Source: Gemmatimonadota bacterium (GTDB lineage Bacteria > Gemmatimonadota > Gemmatimonadetes > Gemmatimonadales > Gemmatimonadaceae). From it: a stretch of 6,986 nt of DNA. Below the pieces are notes generated by a model, which searched no databases, was not told the origin of the DNA, and saw only the letters and a list, made by a program, of their open reading frames with translations. The position numbers were made by a program, and so were the translations under genes. Where the stretch lies: the NCBI GenBank assembly GCA_003131365.1, contig PKVB01000066.1, positions 8,297 to 15,282 of the forward strand, read 5' to 3'. Each line of letters begins with the position of its first letter. The first letter of the stretch is position 1. Shown piece by piece: positions 5,137-6,986 of this stretch.

Positions 5137-6168
5137 TTAACGAAGCCTTACCGTATACAGATGCTCGAGCGCGATGTCGCGGTGATAGTGCCTCCCATCC
5201 CGGTCGCTGTCGGCGCGGTACCGCCGGTATCGCTGGCTGTAATGGGTCACCTTTCCGTCGGCTGAGGCCTTGTTCAACAGGGAAAGGAGTGCTTCTGGTG
5301 GCAGGTGCCCCTCGGAATTGAAGCTGACGAGAGCATGGGTCGCTGACGTAGCGGAAAGAAGAGCCGAAAAGAGCTTCTGAACCCGCCTTCCGTGGGACCA
5401 CTGGCTGCGACCCTCCTCACCGGCGAGAAGCCCGACCTTCCCGCGGATCGCCGGCGCCGACTCGGCCCAGCCACGCGCGAGGATCTCGGGGATGTGATAG
5501 TAGGCAACGTACTGGCGCGAGTTGTAGGGAGGATCAATGTAGAGGAGATCCACCTCGCCAATTGATTTCGCCGCCTCGATTGCGTCCATGAGATGCGCTC
5601 GCGCGGGCTGGGCTCCTTTGACGGGGACCTCGGGAACTACCGTGAACGCCCGTCGCGCGTTCGGTTGCCACCGCTTCATGTACGACGCATACACGCCCGC
5701 GGTGTTGGCGACCCTGTCCGCACCTTCGATGATCGCCGCCAGTAACAAATAGTAGCTGTCCTCGCCAACCCTCCCAGCTTTTCGCCAGCTCTCGAGCTCT
5801 TCGCGCGCCGCATCGATTCGTCCGGCGTTCGCCGGGGTGAAGTACATCCTCCCCCCGCTCTCGCTTCCGCCCGCCGGAGAGAAGTGCCGGCTGATGAAGC
5901 TCTCACGTGGGGCCAGGGCGGCCAGCTCGCTTGCCATCTCGTTGAGCAAAGGATCCGCTTGCTCGGCGACCACGTATGCCCGCTGGAACACATAGGACGA
6001 CACGAGGAGATCGCTCGAGTGGACGCGCCACCCCTGAGCCTTGAGCGCACGGCTCACACTCGCGGTCCCCGCGAACGCGTCGTGCACGGACCCGACCGGG
6101 ATCCCACCTTTTTTGAGGGTCCGGAGGATGAAAGGAAGAAGCCGGGTTTTGTTTCCGATGTACCGCAT
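5137..6168 (-). CDS. D12-class (alpha) N6-adenine DNA methyltransferase
   Basis: This complete 343-residue protein transfers a methyl group from S-adenosylmethionine to the N6 of adenine in a specific DNA site. The motif order is that of the alpha group: motif X RYIGNKTRLLPFI at 2-14, the SAM-binding motif I HDAFAGTASVS at 29-39, an acidic SSDLL (Asp53), a long target-recognition region (about 70-200), and the catalytic motif IV DPPY at 212-215 within YIDPPYNSRQY. The later block ALVSFNSEG (279-287) also fits. No restriction endonuclease lies on either side: the sigma gene is downstream and an SGNH hydrolase upstream, so it looks stand-alone. The ATG at 6168 lacks a Shine-Dalgarno; TCGCCCTC stands in that position and could be sequestered in a hairpin. 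The target sequence cannot be inferred. Confidence 0.93.
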   Translation of the reverse strand: MRYIGNKTRLLPFILRTLKKGGIPVGSVHDAFAGTASVSRALKAQGWRVHSSDLLVSSYVFQRAYVVAEQADPLLNEMASELAALAPRESFISRHFSPAGGSESGGRMYFTPANAGRIDAAREELESWRKAGRVGEDSYYLLLAAIIEGADRVANTAGVYASYMKRWQPNARRAFTVVPEVPVKGAQPARAHLMDAIEAAKSIGEVDLLYIDPPYNSRQYVAYYHIPEILARGWAESAPAIRGKVGLLAGEEGRSQWSHGRRVQKLFSALLSATSATHALVSFNSEGHLPPEALLSLLNKASADGKVTHYSQRYRRYRADSDRDGRHYHRDIALEHLYTVRLR

Positions 6169-6191
6169 GATGCTGCGAGGGCGAATGCAAT

Positions 6192-6218
6192 GAGGGCGAG
6201 GTTGTTGGCCTCGCCCTC
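6192..6218. repeat. perfect 10-bp stem-loop between hydrolase and methyltransferase genes
   Basis: GAGGGCGAGG (6192-6201) and CCTCGCCCTC (6209-6218) pair perfectly around a seven-base loop, 21 bases after the hydrolase stop and 23 bases before the methyltransferase start in transcription order. No T-run follows on the minus strand (it reads ATTGCATTCG), so intrinsic termination would be poor. A second copy of the octamer arm (6177-6184) overlaps the methyltransferase ribosome-binding position, allowing an alternative pairing. Confidence 0.6.
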
Positions 6219-6239
6219 TAAAACGGGATCAGCTCGACT

Positions 6240-6986
6240 CTATTGGCAAACCTGTGCCGGCGTCAGCACCGCCTGCGGATTCACGGGAATCGCGAATCCG
6301 TAAGTCGCGTTGAGCGCATCGGCGGCCGCGTTTGCCATCTCCTGGTAACCCTGAACGTTCGGGTGCACACCGTCCATGCTGATGTACTGGCCGTAAGGAA
6401 GGGCGCAGGTCAATTGCTTCACGACGCTGTAGGCACCGCGGTTAGCGATGGCCTTGCCGAGCACCGCGTTCAGGTCCAAATAGGCCCAGCCGTTCGCGCT
6501 CGCCTGCGACTGGATAAAGCTGTTCATTCCGGCGACGACCGCGGTGATCGTCGTGACGTCCGCGGGAGTAAGGATGTTGTCCTGCGCACCCGGTGTGTCG
6601 GTGCAGCTGAGATCGAACGCCGTGCCGGTTGCCTGCGCGGTCCCAACTGCGGTTGCCACCTTGATCGGAACGAAAATCAGATTGATGTTTGCCTGACAGT
6701 CCGCGTTGATCAGGACTCCGAAGTTTGCGAACTCGGCCCGGTTCTGCCAAAGCTCATCGCCGGTGCGGAACGACACAATGCTGGAAGCGTCTGGGACGCC
6801 GACGAGAATCGCTTTGGCGCCCGTCTTGTTCACGCTATCGAGCACCTGCGCGTAAACCGGCTGCCAGACGCTGTTCGGGACGAAGGTAAATGGGGTCCGG
6901 TACGCAGCGGCAGGCGCCACCAGGCCCGTAGTCACTCCGAGGACTTCATTGGCTCCGAGCTCTACGGAAACGAGCGTCGGCTTCTG
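6240..6986 (-). CDS. SGNH/GDSL-family hydrolase (5' end beyond window)
   Basis: The frame is open to the right edge, so 248 C-terminal residues are visible; a GTG at 6935 is internal, since family motif III lies upstream of it. Block III appears as ELGANE (visible residues 9-14), whose Asn is the oxyanion-hole residue; the usual GxND has Glu for Asp here. Block V is MDGVHP, with the catalytic Asp at 6372-6374 and His at 6363-6365. Block I with the nucleophilic Ser and block II Gly are outside the window. Four cysteines (in NADCQAN, DLSCTD, QLTCAL and the penultimate residue) suggest disulfides and an exported enzyme. Family members hydrolyse lipids, acyl esters or carbohydrate esters; the substrate here is unknown. 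It may be co-transcribed with the methyltransferase downstream, but a stem-loop lies between them. Confidence 0.85.
   Translation of the reverse strand, partial: QKPTLVSVELGANEVLGVTTGLVAPAAAYRTPFTFVPNSVWQPVYAQVLDSVNKTGAKAILVGVPDASSIVSFRTGDELWQNRAEFANFGVLINADCQANINLIFVPIKVATAVGTAQATGTAFDLSCTDTPGAQDNILTPADVTTITAVVAGMNSFIQSQASANGWAYLDLNAVLGKAIANRGAYSVVKQLTCALPYGQYISMDGVHPNVQGYQEMANAAADALNATYGFAIPVNPQAVLTPAQVCQ

Noticed and set aside
6192..6218. Stem-loop as an intrinsic terminator of the hydrolase gene
   Set aside because: The 10-bp stem is perfect, but the minus strand has no T-run after it, so I list it as a repeat rather than a terminator.
5884..6303. Plus-strand open frame opposite the methyltransferase start
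   Set aside because: It spans the methyltransferase 5' end, the intergenic hairpin and the hydrolase end, has no recognisable motif and no ribosome site, so it is a shadow frame.

Overview
The window is GC-rich, densely packed bacterial chromosome with short intergenic gaps. Its gene style fits a soil-type, Gram-negative-like lineage such as Gemmatimonadota: an ECF sigma/anti-sigma pair, a small secreted peptidoglycan-binding-like protein, a secreted SGNH hydrolase and a Rv2578c-type radical SAM protein. The taxonomic guess is inference and was not tested by a search. Ten protein genes are supported; the first and last are cut by the window edges. I see no tRNA, rRNA, CRISPR array, insertion sequence or phage gene.

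Left part, 1 to about 3340. A HAD-superfamily phosphatase (5' end missing) is followed 38 bases later, on the same strand, by a seven-segment Bax inhibitor-1 family membrane protein. That gene converges on a pterin-4a-carbinolamine dehydratase gene (minus strand), and the two reading frames share four bases at their stop codons. Nearly head to head with the dehydratase is a plus-strand gene for an exported or membrane protein with a HESAH (HExxH) motif in a hydrophobic segment. This is a putative metalloprotease-like protein that I cannot assign to a named family. Next comes a radical SAM protein with a CxxxCxxC cluster motif, related to the SplB/Rv2578c group.

Right part, about 3340 to 6986, all minus strand. 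Read in transcription order from the right edge: an SGNH/GDSL hydrolase (5' end outside), a D12-class DNA adenine methyltransferase with no restriction endonuclease beside it, an ECF RNA polymerase sigma factor, and its translationally coupled one-TM putative anti-sigma partner. A strong intrinsic terminator ends the sigma operon. The last gene is a small secreted protein with a peptidoglycan-binding-like fold and a Lys/Ala/Glu-rich tail.

Regulatory structure is concentrated in two places. One is 3857-3875, a perfect 8+8 palindrome just upstream of a -10-like box for the small secreted protein. The other is 6175-6218, where one arm can pair with either of two copies of the same octamer, one of them in the Shine-Dalgarno position of the methyltransferase gene. 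The sigma/anti-sigma pair is the only clear functional module. The other genes look like independent housekeeping or accessory genes. I found no convincing multi-gene novel system; the HExxH protein, the cysteine-less anti-sigma protein and the stand-alone methyltransferase deserve follow-up.
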